This document shows positions 25,277 to 39,900 of a stretch of 64,000 nt of DNA, one piece after another. Both the position numbers and the translations under genes were made by a program. The notes under the pieces are model-generated. The model was not told the origin of the DNA. It saw only the letters and a program-made list of their open reading frames with translations, and searched no databases. Every line of letters begins with the position of its first letter. The first letter of the stretch is position 1. Location: contig VWPU01002144.1 of assembly GCA_013398955.1 (NCBI GenBank), positions 32,819 to 96,818 on the forward strand, in the 5' to 3' direction. The stretch comes from Callaeas wilsoni. Lineage: Eukaryota; Chordata; Aves; Passeriformes; Callaeidae.

Positions 25277-28200
25277 CAGATATGAGCCTGGCAAGCACGT
25301 GTGCTTGTCAAGACAGGGTGTGGTAAAACTAGGACAGCTTACGAAAAATGCAGAAAGGCTTTACAGAGGTGAGGTGAGAAGAATTTCATATGGAAAAATA
25401 AAAGAATGAAAAACTGGAAATAACAGCGCAGCCCCAACTGTGATTTACACAACTTTGGTCCATCCTCATTCACATTGAGGTCAACTATGGACTAAATTGT
25501 GATACTATGGATGTGTACATGTAAATGCTTTATGTAATATTTTTCCTTCATTTTTCTTCTTTGCATTTTACTTGTTTGATGTTTTCCTGAGGGCAAAGTT
25601 CTAGGGCACCTGTTAGTTTGTAAGAAATGGAGAGCCGGGCATGTAAGCCAAGTCTACAGTCAATAGTTAATTGAGTCCTCTTCTGGGTTTACACTATATG
25701 TGGAAAAATCCTACAGACAACATCTGCCTCTCTGTTTGATCTGCATTTGAACAATCAAGGGCTGTGTCAAGTGCTTTATGATGGATTCTCCACGGATACC
25801 TAATATAATTTCTTTTCATTATGATACTAGAGTACATTTTCACGAAACTGTTTTTACTAAAAAGACAGATGGCTTGGGCAAACTAGGGCACAAGAAAAAG
25901 GATGTATCATAAAAGCTACCCAAGAGAGGATAGTTTGATCTAATCTCACCACATTTCTCTTAAACAGGAAAACTATTTTGAAAGTTGTTCCTGTAAATTT
26001 TCCTCACTCCCAGCAGTCACATGCAAAATCCTATGATACATTCACATTTTCACTTTGATCATGAAAAATGAAAAGCAAAATTGAAAAAAAAAGTTACTGC
26101 ATCACTTCACATGCAGGAAATCTGTGGAACTAACCACTGTGTGCAGATGGGCGTATGAGCCCTAATATATCAAGTCATTTAAGGAACCACCTATGAAAAT
26201 AGCTTTGATGGCCTCATTGGAATCATCTGCAGCCTTCACGTTATTCAAATGCTTGTTTGGATTCTGGCACTTAGCACTGAAGAATTTTGCAGATAAAATT
26301 GCAGACATTCCTATGCAGCTGCACCAAAGTAACAATTTTTTCTTGAAAACAAAATTTCTGGCAAAAGCAGTATTTTGACAGTGTAGAAAAAGATAAAGTA
26401 AGACCCAACTGATTTAATCTCTCTTTCCTCATTATTATCAGTCTTTTAAATCTCAGGTTGGAATTTCCAGTGTGATTCAGAAGGAACTCTTTGTTCAGAT
26501 CACTATCCTTCTAACAAGATGGTTTGATTCCCACTTTCTGACAGAATGTGCAAATGGGCCAATCCCTTTTCCCTTATCACGAGCTTGATTGTTTCATTCT
26601 TCTCTTGAATCTATTTATCTTCATAACACAGAGAAATCCACTAGATATAGAAATGTGCAAGGAAGTGTTCCAAGAGATTGAATTATAAGAAGTAATAACT
26701 GTCATACAACTGAGATGTGTCAAAAAGGAAAGATGAATCTTTTTTATGTGACCGTGTTGTGCGTCTAGCAAAATGTGATTTAATTATGACCCAAATTCTG
26801 CTAATCTTGTACACAATGAATTGTCCTTTATTTTGAAAATTATATGTCAGCGCTAACTCTTGTTTCTTACCTTGTACATACCAGTGTCCTATTCCAGAAG
26901 CAAACAGAGCTGCTAAATGGAGTATCCATTAGAGATATTACTCATTCTGAACAAATAAAATAAAGGGTTTGCACTTCAAGAATGAAATGCCACACTGAAG
27001 AAAACAAATAAATGTTTTGCAAGTTATGTCAATGGGTTCAAAACCTCAGTCTTGTTATTAGTTCATACAATAAAATATGCACAACAAATACAACTGCAAA
27101 CTGGATTGCATTTGAATTATTGATTAAGCAGGATGTATTATAAGACCAAATGGCAGGTGCCTGAGAAATGTAAAGTGAAATATGGACATATTTGCAGAGA
27201 ATATTGAAAAGATCAACATGTTCAAGCTCTAGCAGAAACATCAGAAATTGAATTGAACATACTAACTTACCAGCAGGAAGTTTTCATTATTTCTTTTGTT
27301 TCAGTTTGTACCTGTAGAGCTGCTTGACATTCTACTTGTTTGCAGCACAATTTCTTCATTGCTTTTCAGTAGTAAAGTTGAATTAGATAAAACATGTTTG
27401 TTGAAGGATGTTTCCTTAATTCTTAATTTGACAGGAATAGTAGCAATGCCTTTGGCAGTCGTCTTTATTTCTGTTGTTGTAGCAGACCTAATGTTCCCAA
27501 AAGCTTCAGACATCTGTTCTTCCCTGCTCTTTCTTTAACATTGCCGTTGGGCACAATGAAACTTTAAGTCTTTTATTATGCTGCTCTTAGTGTTTCAGTG
27601 TCCTTTTCGCTTATAGACAAGACTTGGATTGAGAACCCTGGCTAACGGAGATGAAGAACTAAGGAGATGTCTTCTCTTCCTCTAACTTCTCCTTTGCTTG
27701 AAAATCCAAGCTTTCTGATGGTGACTTAGCTCAAATTAATCTAACAATTTGGTTAGTTAATACCATACTTGACCTTAAATTGTAGACTAATTTAACAATT
27801 TAGTTCAAAACCTAGCAGTTGATAGTTAGTTAATAATCTAATAAATTGAGGCCATCGTTGGCTCCTGGATTCAGCTTCCTTTTCTGTCAGAACTGATTAT
27901 ATTTTGCATGCTGTTTTTGCCATGAACCCCTGTTGCAGAAGCCACAGGAAACAACACTGGCATCTGTAAAACAGTTTTATCCTTCTTCTTACTGTTTTTC
28001 TGCTGCAGGGTTTAAGATGCGTTTTTCTAGGAGTCTGTGTTGAACTGGCCTGGCATGACTGGAAGCAAACTACCCTGAAGACAGGATTTCACTTGAGCAC
28101 TAATACCTGTGATACTTCTGCTTGTTGGATACCCACTCACCCACCTTGTTCTTTAAGGGAAAGCCTTTCCAGTGAGGGCCTGGGGCACGGAGCCAGGCTA

Positions 28201-29303
28201 CAGTCCTTGATGCTGTGCTGGGGTCAGCAAGTTTCTTCATTCCTCCTCTCTCCCAGGAAAGGAAAAGTGGCAGTGGGGAATGGGGACTGGGGCTGTGTCC
28301 TGCAGAGTCACCAGCCCTGTCACTGCTCAGATGCCTTTAGGGAGGAGGAGGAGGAGGGAAGAGAGGAGGTGGTGAAACTGCTGAGATGAGCAAGGGAGAG
28401 GAGAGGGGAAGGGGGATGATCACTGGAGATTTTCTTTGCTTTTTAATTATGCTCTGCTGTCTCATCAAGGTTGGAGTCACACTCCTAAATCTTGTTTTGT
28501 GCACCTTTCCCCACCTCCAGGCGTTTTGTCAGTATCCAGCTAATGCAAAAGAAACTGTAAATACAAATGGTGGTTGCTTAAGTTCCCTTTAGCTTCCTCA
28601 GGGGATTGCCACATCTGTTGGAGCAAAAGCACTGAGCAGGACCGAGCTGGTTTCCTATTCAGTGAACACGAGTGCATTACCATCCGTGCCAAAATGAGCT
28701 GTAGCACATCATAGCACAGAACCATGTGTGTAGGTACTCAACACCATAAGCCCGTTAGCAGAGTGGTCCATAAGTGTCCTCTGTTCTCATGTGCTTGTGA
28801 ACAAGGCCTCGGGCGACAGCCAGCATAGGACTGAAGAATAACACAAGCTGTAGTTGTGATGCTGGATGTCAAACTCCACTCAGCATACTCAGGTACTCCA
28901 AGGTGGTGCCTGAGAAGGGGAGGCTTTAGGGGTTTCCATACTTCCCCACTCTCAGTAGAGAACAAAAGTTAAGACTCATTTTTGAAACAACACATAGATA
29001 CCATCTTTTATTAGGTGTAATAAGCATAATGAAAATATGGTAAGTTTTTTTCGTGAATGGATAATATTACACAAAGAATTGCAAGTCATTTTATACAAAC
29101 TGTGTTCTCAACTGTATTTCACTTTGATTTTCTTCCAGCTAGGAAATATTTTAAAAAAGTATTTACATGTTCTTGTCTAACTATTCCTTGTTACATATAC
29201 TCTCCGCATTGTTTATACTCTCTCCATCTCTCACACTTATTGATCAAGGTTAGGAGACACTCCATAAAAGTGAATGGAGTTAACTGCTTAAAAAAACCCA
29301 ACT

Positions 29304-29318
29304 AACCAACCAACCAAC
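29304..29318 (+). repeat. Short (CAAC)n run
   Basis: Four ACCA/CAAC units in a row, flanked by A-rich sequence. Confidence 0.8.
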
Positions 29319-30610
29319 AAAAAAATTCCAAACAACTTAGGTGAAGGCCTGTGCCTTTATTAATTTTAGCTACCAAGAAGTTTTAACTGAAAAAATTTCC
29401 ACGTCTTATTGGTTGAAACAAAGAACACTTGGCAGGTCTTTTCATAGTACACATAGTTACAAAATTGCAGATGTGTTACAAGCTAATAAACCTCAGTAGT
29501 TAAGGATTTAGATGAGACTTCTTTTCCACATCACATATTATCAATTTTTTCACTTAAGAGGATAAATGGAATGTTATAAAGTTAGGTTTAACAAGGCAGA
29601 AACCAGCAGAATCTTGAGTATACTTCACTGCTTGCAGTATATTGAGGCTCGAGGCACTGTAGACTATAAGATGCTGGAAGGTGTTTTATGATGTGATTTT
29701 CTCTATGAGAGCTTTAGTATGAGATGGTAAGGGGTATTTATGCATTTTACAGTTGCATATGACAGTATACACTTTCCACTTTTAAAATACTTAAGAACAG
29801 CAAATGAACAAAAAAGGGGCCTTTTAGCATCGGTGTAATACTTACACTGCTCCAGCTCACCTCCTGAGGTGTAGGGAAATCATACCTGACCTTTCTACAC
29901 TGGATAAAAAAACTGAACCAGTATAACAGAGCATTTAAAAGTCCCAGGTTTTAATACAGCAGAAAAAAATGTGTCAAGACACCCAAGAAGAAAGCCACAC
30001 CAGGAGCTTTATCAAACCAGGTCTGCAGGTTGCATGGGTGGCTTGAAATCCCTTCTGCCTCTGTCCACTCTGTACTGACACCAGCAATGGCAGACCAGGA
30101 TTCTTAAGGGTTTACTGGTGTTCCTTGCTTACTTTTGCAAACACTTAGAAATAAATACATTCCACATGAATGAGGAAAAGTCAAGATGCTGGCTCTGGTA
30201 GGGAGCTTTAAACCCTTCTTTACTCTGTCCTTATGGCTTAAGTGAATGAATGAAAAGTAGAAGCAAAGCTGTGAAGTGCTGGCTGACTAATTTACTACTT
30301 TGGCAGTCAGTGGGTAAAGGTATTTGACTTCTTGAAAAATGTGCAAAATCTTCAGGTTAAAGATGATACATACAAAATGAGATTTTTGTGAGTTGCTTTC
30401 CTTCAGGAAGATGATACACGTTGTTTTGTTTATTGCCAGCTTAACAAGTTTTTCTGAATTTAATTACCATTGTGAATGTATTTAAAATGCAGTGGAATCC
30501 ACATCAACCCCACTTATGGGAACGAATGAGGAAAACCAAAGGGTTTTAACATTTGTGCTTTATCTAACCAACTCACATCAGATATGAAGGTCCAAAATAG
30601 AGTAGATAAC

Positions 30611-30616
30611 TTTATT
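30611..30616 (-). terminator. Likely poly(A) signal of the PERP-like gene
   Basis: AATAAA on the minus strand about 137 nt past the stop. About 25-45 nt further on comes a GT-rich stretch (GATGTGAGTTGGTT), as expected for a cleavage downstream element. A 3' UTR of about 150-160 nt would be short but normal. Confidence 0.6.
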
Positions 30617-30752
30617 GCAGATGCCAGTGCCATATTTCTACACACATTAGAAAAGTTTCCAGCCTTTTCTACTAACATCTGATGACAATATTCTGAAGAA
30701 CGTAGCTAGTCTGTCAGGTATCTCTGGACTATGAACACATTTTTCCTGGTGC

Positions 30753-30967
30753 TTATGGGGAAGAGTAAAAATATGTGGGCTTGACATTACCCAAGATCTG
30801 ATCTTCATAGTTAGGAAGGCAGCAGAAGAAGAATCCCAAGCATATTTCCATAATGGCAGTGGTCCAGCCAAAGCCGTAGGCCCAGCTGAACATATTGATT
30901 CCTGTCATTTCAATTTCAGATGAGAACTTTACTGGATAAATGACCAGGCCCATGACGGAGAACACAG
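30753..30967 (-). CDS. PERP-like coding exon 3 with stop
   Basis: The exon encodes residues 119-189 and a TAA stop at 30755-30753. It carries the end of TM3, the second loop with WAYGFGW, TM4 with an unusual Glu159, the conserved [11 protein letters not shown] and a short tail ending YFYSSP. Of its 71 residues 23 differ from PERP, many of them in the first half of TM4. Confidence 0.95.
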
Positions 30968-33900
30968 CTGAAGAAACAGGAGAAAACAAAAATGTTTAAC
31001 ACCCAGCAGCACTGCCTTCCTCCACAATCCCTGTAGCTAAACCCATCCATGTTTTGGACGATCTGAAAATTGAACCAGTGCCGCGACAGACTTTGGGTTT
31101 TCATAGAGAGCAAGAGACTCTATGAAAAGCAGATACACAGGCAGAGACTTGGGTATAGAATCATCTGAGGAAAATATCAGTTCTAGTACGGATATGTCTG
31201 CACAAGCTAAACTTCACACCACATACTGCCTTACCAGCCACGAAAAGCAAGCCTCCAATCCCACGAATGAAGTTGAACCGAAGTGTGTCAATGGCAAATG
31301 CGATGATGGCCAGCGCAAAACAGATGACTAGAAGTAGAAAGCCGACCAGGTATGTGGCAGCAGCGGCTCTTCCCCAAGCTGAAATCAAAAGGAAAATATA
31401 TTAGAAAGGAAGAAAAACAAAAACAAAGGCTGGTTTTCTCTGCTTAGTAATTAAAGGTTAATTTTAAAACCTGTGAAGAGCGGATCATCTCCCAAGAAAG
31501 AAAGCATGGGAGCTTTCTCTCCTCTTATAGGTGAACATTTCAGTTCCACAAGAAATCATGCACTAAGTGCAAAGTGCATAAAAATTCCAGCTTTGTCTTC
31601 TCATGCAGAATGAAATGGGGGTTTGGGTGTGAGCTTACTCTCTAGTTCTAACAATTAAGAATTAAGATAGAAATGGCCTTAAAGATGTAAGAATGAACAC
31701 TGTCCTTCAATAGCAAATATTACCTCAGCAGATGCCATAAAACCACCTTCATTTTGCACAGACAAGGAGAATTAAACTGTTCCTGGAACTAATAAAAATC
31801 TTCCTTTGAAGCAAAGTGTTTAAAAAAGCACTACCGATCTGGCAAACTTAAAGGTATGGAAATAGCCCATAAATCTCAAAATTCAGTGAATTCTGTCTTT
31901 TAGCCTTGGTTTAGCTCTGTGTCCTAAATGGAGCTAAGGATTTGGAATCTGTTTTGTAGGGAAATTAGATCTCTGATTTTGGTCCAAATTTAGAACCGCT
32001 TCAATTCAAAAAGCTTGTTCAGGATATTAATTCTTTCATTTTCAAATTATAAAATTTTATGTTATAACATGTTAAAGCAAAGCATATTGTATTGGCATAA
32101 CAACTGGAAAAATAGTATTAATTTAATATTTCAAGACTTGAGGAGCAACTACTGCTCAAAGAGATCAAAGTGTCTCTTCTTCTGGATGTAAAAAAGCCAC
32201 TGACACATTTTAAATTGTATATCAAATTGAGTAAGCAGTTAAAGTCTGCTAGGCTTCTAAAGGACTTCATCCCCTCATCTAGCCACTATGCCTTAGTCAA
32301 GTGTTGGCTTCTAACCAAATATATGCAACAGCAGTGCCAAAAAATTATCACAGCCCAAAAACACCCTGACAATAACTACAATTCAACTTAAATGCAGTGC
32401 GTGCTGTTCAGTAAAAGATCCCTCTGAAACTGAGTAAGTAACCTATCAATTTGTTTGCTTTAAGCATGGAAGTAATAAAATGCAAAGTGTCCTGCCTTTC
32501 CCTTGACCAGAGTCCGGTAAGCATGGAAGCAACCGTCCTGTCCCCAGTGAGTGACAACTTGGTGTTTAATCTGTCTTGCCACAGGGCCCACATCACCACT
32601 GCTTTTAGGCAAGAAAAATGGATCAGGACTTTCTAGCTATCCTATTCTACCCCTCAGTCCATCAAAACCAATTCCCCCTTTGTTTGCTTTTCAGCAGTCT
32701 CCCTGCTTTATGATCCCTGCTCTGTTCTAGTTATCGCACTATATCTTCAGTTTTATACTATGTCCATTGTCTTTCTTAGGCCACAACGTTTCTGTCAGCT
32801 TATAGGGCTTTTCAACTGGATTGCTTTCCCAGTAAACAGGCAGCTGCCTGAGAAGACTGAAAGGGACAGCAAAGGTGTTCTTACATCCCATTTTCTAGCC
32901 CGGTGTTTTGGCTCAAACTCTTCTCCCTGGGAGTTTACAGGCAGCTCAGAGGTAGAGTATGCAGTGTGGAGGCACAGGTGTGACGACAGCACCCCAGGCA
33001 GAGTATTAGAAGAAACAATAAAGAAGGGGAATTTCTTGTGCTGCTCAATATACCCCATTGAAGATGTTCCTATTCTCATTCTCTGTTACTCCTTTAAAAC
33101 AGCAAAAAAAGGGGCACCTGGCCATAAGAGGAGTTTCTCAGCAATCGTGACCTCACTGCTCTTGGATACAAGATTTCTGGATACTTCTGGCAAAAGGCTG
33201 AAATGACAAGAACATCTAGAGGTGGTTTTTTCTTAGGTGCACAACTGCTTGTGGTTAGGTACAAAACTCCCAAGCAAAGGGGTGTCCTTTCCCAGAGCAG
33301 ACTCAGACCACAGCTGCATGCCCAGCAAGTTCTGAGACACCAGGAGTCCTGGGGGTTCCACCTCGCCTGCTGCCAGACCGTCTGCCAAAGCTCAGCCTTG
33401 CTTCCCAAGAGCAGCTGATGGCAGAGCACCAACCCCTGGGGTGGGAGCATCACCTGGGCTGGGGGCTCAGGGCCTGTGCCTGGTGGCTGCAGCCATGTGC
33501 GGTGGCACCTTGCCCATGCCAGCACCTCCCTCCTCCGCCAGGCTCACCCAGGTGTTTTTCCTGAAGTAGTGTTCCAAATGCTGTGACTGTATGGAAGCAG
33601 ACTGGGCGCACGCCCAGCCCGCTGGGCACTGGCTATATGGCAAGAAGAGACATGCTTGTTGCAGGATGCTTACACCATTTGGAGGCATTGCTCAATCACC
33701 TAACAGCCAATTTAGTGGCTGCCAGTTCTACAAAAGAGAAAAAAACCAAAAACCTCAGCGTTGGAAGAAAAACAATACACAGCTCCAAGGCAGTAGAGCC
33801 ATATGGAAGAGTGAGTCTCTGTAGGGCTTTTTTGAGGAACAGTATTCTGAGTTCATCTGTCCTTTACAAAAAGCAGCAGCTATCAGTAGCCTAAGACCAC

Positions 33901-36900
33901 AGTGTGTAAACACCTTACCTTTCTAGAGTAAAAGGTAACAAAGGCTTTGTGCAGCAATAATTGCAACTGTTTCTATATCCAAGATACTTATTTTATCTTG
34001 TGCCAGCCAGAAGCACTACAGTAGCTTAGTTCTTTAGAAAGAGAACTAAAACTTAAAGTTCATTAAAAACGTCAGAATTAGAAGAATTAAATTGGTCAAA
34101 AAACAATGACTAGCAAGTGGCTAATTTGATCCCAAATATTTTCTTATTTTCCAATGTTGTGGATTTTTTTTTCATTAACATTGAGTAAAAATACAAATAA
34201 ATTGTTCTATCTGCAAAGCTTTTCCTTAAAAATGTGAACTCCAGGCCAAAGAATCCTCACAGGTGCAACACCAACTCAAAGTATTCTTGGCTGTAAAGCG
34301 AGGGCAGTTAAAATCTGAAAGGACCCAGTCCACCTGTCACCAAATCAAAAATTGAAACAGAGGGAGCAGCAGGTTACAGGATATCAACGAGAGTCTGTAA
34401 AAATATTCAGCAGTTTTTGAGACCTGTTTTCTCAGCCCCCAAAAATGACAGTGATCTTTTGGCTGTTTAAGAGTTAAAATGTGCTTGTGAGAAAAGAAAT
34501 GTGTGTCTATACAAAAGTGTCCTTGAATACCAGCAGCATCCTGTAACGCCTTGGTGATAGTCCCATTTCTCCCTTTTTTAGTTCCTCCATCAGCTGAAAA
34601 CACCAGTGAACACTATGAAAGGATTTGTGGGCAGCTACACACCATCTATTCTTCAAAACTCCTTCTAACTGGCAATTTTCTGAGCAATTTTGTCTTAAAC
34701 AAGACCCTGCTATCCCAAATAGGCAAGAGGAACCCATGTTTTCACACCTATCTCAAGCAGAGCGAGGATAGTGCTCCTGATAACAGTGTTTTGTATGTCA
34801 ATCAGCAATGATTTGTGAGAGTCTGGGCTATCCAAAGTAAATGCAATAATATGTAACCACCGGAAAATGAAAATAAGTGCCTGACTTCTACAACTCCCTG
34901 CTGTGTGAGAAGACCCCTGAGCTAATTTAGAGACCAGAAAGAGCCCATCCATGCCAGGACAGAGCTCGTGATATTTTAGGAGCTACATAATTAGCTGAGA
35001 CAGGATTCAATAATAACACAGATTTATTACTCTGCTATTAAAGCTAACTCAGTTTGGAGGCAGCATGACTACCTCTTGTATTGCACCATATAAACATATT
35101 CTGATTATCCTATACCTGGCTGTAGCCATGGAGAAGCTGATGGACTTAATTAGACATCTAGGACCAAGAATATCTTCAGTTTCCTGCCTTCCTGATTTTA
35201 CTCCCTCACACATTTTACAGTTTACAAAAGTGTAAACACTGTCTGTACTTCACACAAAAAGAAACAAACTTTCTTGCTCAGCAGTAAGTTGAGCCAAAAC
35301 TTTGAGCCACCAAACCTAATATTTCCTTAGCCTGCCATCTTTCATGCTCCAAACCAGGCCTTCAAAAAAAGAGCTGTTGTGTCTTGAAAATAGGGTGTGA
35401 CCTCTACTTCCTCCATGACAAACACAAATGCCCATGTTTCTGGTGTATGTGTTTCAAAACATGAGAAAACCTTCACAATAACATTCTCATGTTTTTCTTG
35501 GTCTGGTACTCCCACACCACATCAACTGCTGAGTCTCTCCTAGGGTGACATTTTCTGAAAGCAACCCCAGAGAGTTCAGAAGTACTGCTCCTTGTATAAT
35601 CAATAATGTACTTCTCCAGATTTTCCTCTTGGCTTGAAGCTAAATACACAACTAGCATTGGAAAGAAAAACAAATGTTTACTGCCAGCTCAAACACACCA
35701 TCAATTATCTAGAGGTCTTGCTGGCTATCGTTTTCACACTGCAGTGAATTGTGCAGCGATTTGAGGAAGGGTAGCTTTAATTCACAAGAACCAGGGAGGG
35801 GTTGAAAGAAAATGTAACAGACTAATATTTTGCTCTGTTATCCTTCATACCACGGAGGGAAAGAAACACAAACCCTGCAGTTCTAGCTGCAGTCTTGCAA
35901 AGCGATTCTTACGAGAGCTAAAATCTGCAATGGTAGCAATTCATCTCTGTGTTGTACGTAATGAGAATGTTTCTAGGCTGAGTTTGCAGAGCTCAACCTG
36001 TTTAACATCTCTCTGATTAAAGGGAAAGAGTATTATTTTGGAAACAAAGCTGAACTCACTTGAGTTTCTCAACCTGATGTTCTTTGTCAGGGTGTGGTGA
36101 ACACTGCATAGCACATGCTTCACTTTGAAAAGGAACTGCTTTGGCCAGGTTTTATCCATTTCCCATTTCCCTCTGGTTTGTTCTTCTCAAGAAAGTTTCT
36201 GTGTGAAAGTGCTCATGTTAGCAGCAGAACTCGTGTTCCCATAGCATTGGTCCATCAAAGCCATTAACCCACATGTCTGCCAGCTGAAGGGTTACAAGCT
36301 GCTGGTGTACCTGCACCCCACTATCATCAGGACTCCGGATTTCCTGTGTTACCTGTGCAACACTACCCAGTGCAAAATCCTGTCTTCTGGAAATACCGAC
36401 TCTGTAACCTGCCAACTACGGGAAATTTCTGTGCTCCTTCTGAAAACAAAGGCAGACTATAATCTCTGCAATTGTTTGCTGATCACCTGAGCTGGCATTG
36501 AAATACCAGTGTGCATGTGTTTGCATACAGACAAGATAAATCAGAAACTATCAAAAGCAGCTTCTTATGAATCAACTGCATGTGCAGACTGAATGCCATT
36601 GACTGAAAATTACTTCAAAGGAAGTTTGTACAAATGAGAAAAAAATCACTTATTAGTCATGGATAATTTATGAACAGAATAAAACGAGGAAAATTATATC
36701 AAAGGTATGATTGGATGTGTACTATTTTCTGAGTTTCTGTCTTCATTGCATTTAGATCATTCTTAAAACAACTTCATTCTCTGTGTATCTTTCCCATGGG
36801 TAGTCAATACTGGAGGATTTTCTTTGGAATTTTTTTTGTGTGAATTTATATCTTTTGAAGTGCAATACACAATTTTTAGTCTTTCTATAAGGCATCCTCT

Positions 36901-39900
36901 TTGGTAACTGTGTTCTTTTCTCCCTAGCATTGCTTTTTTAGAATTCATTGGCTGTTAATATGGATTTCTCATTTAATAACAGAGTATTATCTTATAACAC
37001 AAAAGTCATTTTTATGTGAGCCAGAACCAGCTTTTAGCTTGCCACTATTTAGAAGACAACCATGGAAACAGAGAATGACCTATTTAGGTTCACACTAGGA
37101 TAATGTCATTGCCAAAGTTTCTCAATGATTAGTAACAGGTCCCATATAAATGGGAAAGGATTAGGACTTTAGGACCATTACCCCATAACAATGATTTTAA
37201 ATTACAACATTAAGAAAAAGAACCTTTATGAGTAGTTCTTCTATCAATAAAATACAGTACGTATTAGCAGAAGGCAGTGTTTTGTCCATAGCTGCATGCT
37301 AAAGTGACAGCTCCGTATGGCTTGGTGGGCTTTAACTCCTTTAAAGGAAAAACCTATTCATTCCTCACCACTGACTTCACCCACAAACAAACACAGGCAA
37401 AGCCTTTATGTAATCTGCAACCCTCCTTTCTTACTGAGGCAAGCAATTAAACTCAGAAGCTATTCCGACTTGAATTTGAGGGGAGGAGCAGTTACATGTT
37501 GAGGGAGTGGTTCAAATTCATCTCATCATAAGCTCAGGCATGTACAAGCTTGACTTAGAAGCTGGCTTCTGCAAATCTTGTATTAATGAGGGCTGCTCCC
37601 TGATGCTTGCTTAGTGCTGGGAAGGCAGAAGGGGCAGAGGGTGTAGAGCCATCATCAAAGGGAGCACCAAGGGAGTAAATTAGCTATTAAAAATAATGCA
37701 CACACAGTGCCTCAGAATTAAAGGTTTGCTCATGAGAGAGGAGTACCCCTATCTCACATTATCTTCCGAAGCAGTTGCATACACTGAGAAAATCTCGGGA
37801 CTAAAGCTCAGTGTCATACACTTTAATGCTATAACATTTTTTCCTCCTATTTTTTTCCTATTTATTTTAAATTAAAGGAGGATTACTTATACATGGATGT
37901 GTACATGGGGTTTGGGAGGGTCAGGTAAATAAAATAGGTAAGGTATTGATTAATCAGTTCATTTACATAAGCTCAGTTAATGAGAATAGCAAGATGTACC
38001 TGCTCCCTAATTACCCCTGAGTGGGTTGAAATATTTAATGTGAATTAAACAGAATCAATTTCCATGATAACACAGACCATGAACTAGGACTTTTAATCAA
38101 AACAGTAGAGTAGAACCTTTCCCAAAAAAAAAGCTCTTTTTAAGTTTTATCTTCCCAGAGTCATTTGGGACTAATGAACACTGAATTTACATTTTAGTTC
38201 CATTTGCACCAAGAATTGTTGTCACTCTTGATCTACAGTTTTCATGCTGTGAGCAGACTTTGTTCTGAAACCTTGCTGAAAATCACCTTTTGCACTAGGG
38301 AATTTCCCACTAACAGACAGGAGCTGTGAACCTGAATCAGATTTTCTGGTAGAAGCAAAATTTTACCATTTGCAAAATAAAAACCCCAACACATAAGCAG
38401 AAGTCGTGCTTTGTGCTCATAAAATTATATTGAATTTATTTACTCTTCTTGTTAATGAAACAGCTTTTACAATGCACCCTGAAAATCTTTGTCCTTGCTG
38501 CTTACTGCTGATGAGGTTGTTAAATGAACTGCACGGAGACTTTCTATTTTTTTGGGGCCTGATTTGGGCACAGTGTGCATATGTCAGCATAGTAGGTGAC
38601 ACTAGGTGTATTCAGTTTCAGATTAGTAATTCAGCAGGACTAAAGTGATGTGGTGTGATTTAGTACCAGTAGAAAGAAGCAAGATATCTCTGGAACACAG
38701 GCTAGTGTCAGCACTCCACAAGCTACTTTGAGTTCCTGGGAATTTTTGAGCAATGAGTTATTTTGTAATGGTACTTGACAAAGAAGAAACATGGCATTAC
38801 AATGCTCACTGAGTCAGTGTGTTTGAGGTTTCTCAGAACAACACAAGCTGCCAGTGAGAAGTGATACAGAAACGTGAAAAAATCTTCTGAGATTTTTTTT
38901 TCTTTTGCTGTGTAACACCTTCCCACTTAAGTAATCTGTTTAAACCTACAGTGGAATTTGAAATGCATCTTGCAGCCCTTATCACTGTTCAGACTATGGA
39001 GATGTTATTATAGCCCTGCTGAATCAGATTACCTCAACAAACTAGAGGAACAGATGAGGTGAAGAGGATTGAGAGTTTGGCCACACGCTTCCACATGGTC
39101 TCAGCAGAGATGCCTCCTGGATAAGTGAATGGAATCCTCTCTCAAGGACTTCAGGGCCTGAAAATGCAAAATGTTGAGGATCTTCTCAAAATCCTCAGCA
39201 CCAGCAGTTCATATCTCCTGATGGGCAGATGAGAATGTTCCACATGATTGCTATTTTTCCACATAATCTAACTGTAATTATTAAGGCAAGGCTAGATAAG
39301 AAACAGTGGGATTACATGTGCAATTACTGTCTGGAGAGTTAATTGCTCAAGAGCATTACTGTTATTTAGAAAAGAATCTGATTACATTAATCTGCTACTG
39401 GAATTATAAAATGACAAACTCTAAAACTACAAGGGAAAGCACACTAGCAATTGCAGATAAGGAATAAAAATTGCCATGGGAATTAAATGCTCTGCCCTTG
39501 ATTCCCTTCTCTTATACTTGTTTAGAAAAAACGGAGTGTCTCCTACAAGATGGGGAAAAATCGAGTTTTTTCTTTCCTTCTTGCATCATTCCTTACAAAC
39601 ACTGCTGTGATTTTTTCATTAGCTATATGTTTGAGACTGTATTTTTTTCTCCTTCTAAGCTTTGAATAATTACTGAGTATTCTACATTATTCAGTAACTA
39701 ATCTCGTAATCTCATTTCTCACTGGTTAGTCCCAGGTAATGTTACGTTTTCAGGAGAATGATATCTTATGAAATTGTATGTTTCTCCACACACTGTCATT
39801 AAAACTACAGACAATCACTTTATATAAATATAACCATTTTATGCTACAATACAGCAGGACCAGCAGCAGGCTTTTGTTTTCAGTTCACCCTGTGTCATAG

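Larger units (their letters stand above)
19750..30590. other. Non-coding DNA downstream of the PERP-like gene
   Basis: About 10.8 kb with no recognisable exon. It contains small repeats: an (ATT)n run near 20563-20578, a 12-bp duplication at 20676-20699, a poly(T) run at 23713-23729, a 19-bp triplicate at 25220-25276 and a CAAC run near 29304-29318. The rest looks like ordinary AT-rich intergenic DNA. Confidence 0.6.

Noticed and set aside
25290..25307. Inverted repeat CAAGCAC-GT-GTGCTTG
   Set aside because: A 7-bp stem is expected by chance in 64 kb and nothing nearby suggests an RNA hairpin gene.
33094..33525. 143-codon minus frame
   Set aside because: Trp/Cys/Leu-rich composition typical of the reverse of random GC-richer DNA; no domain or context.
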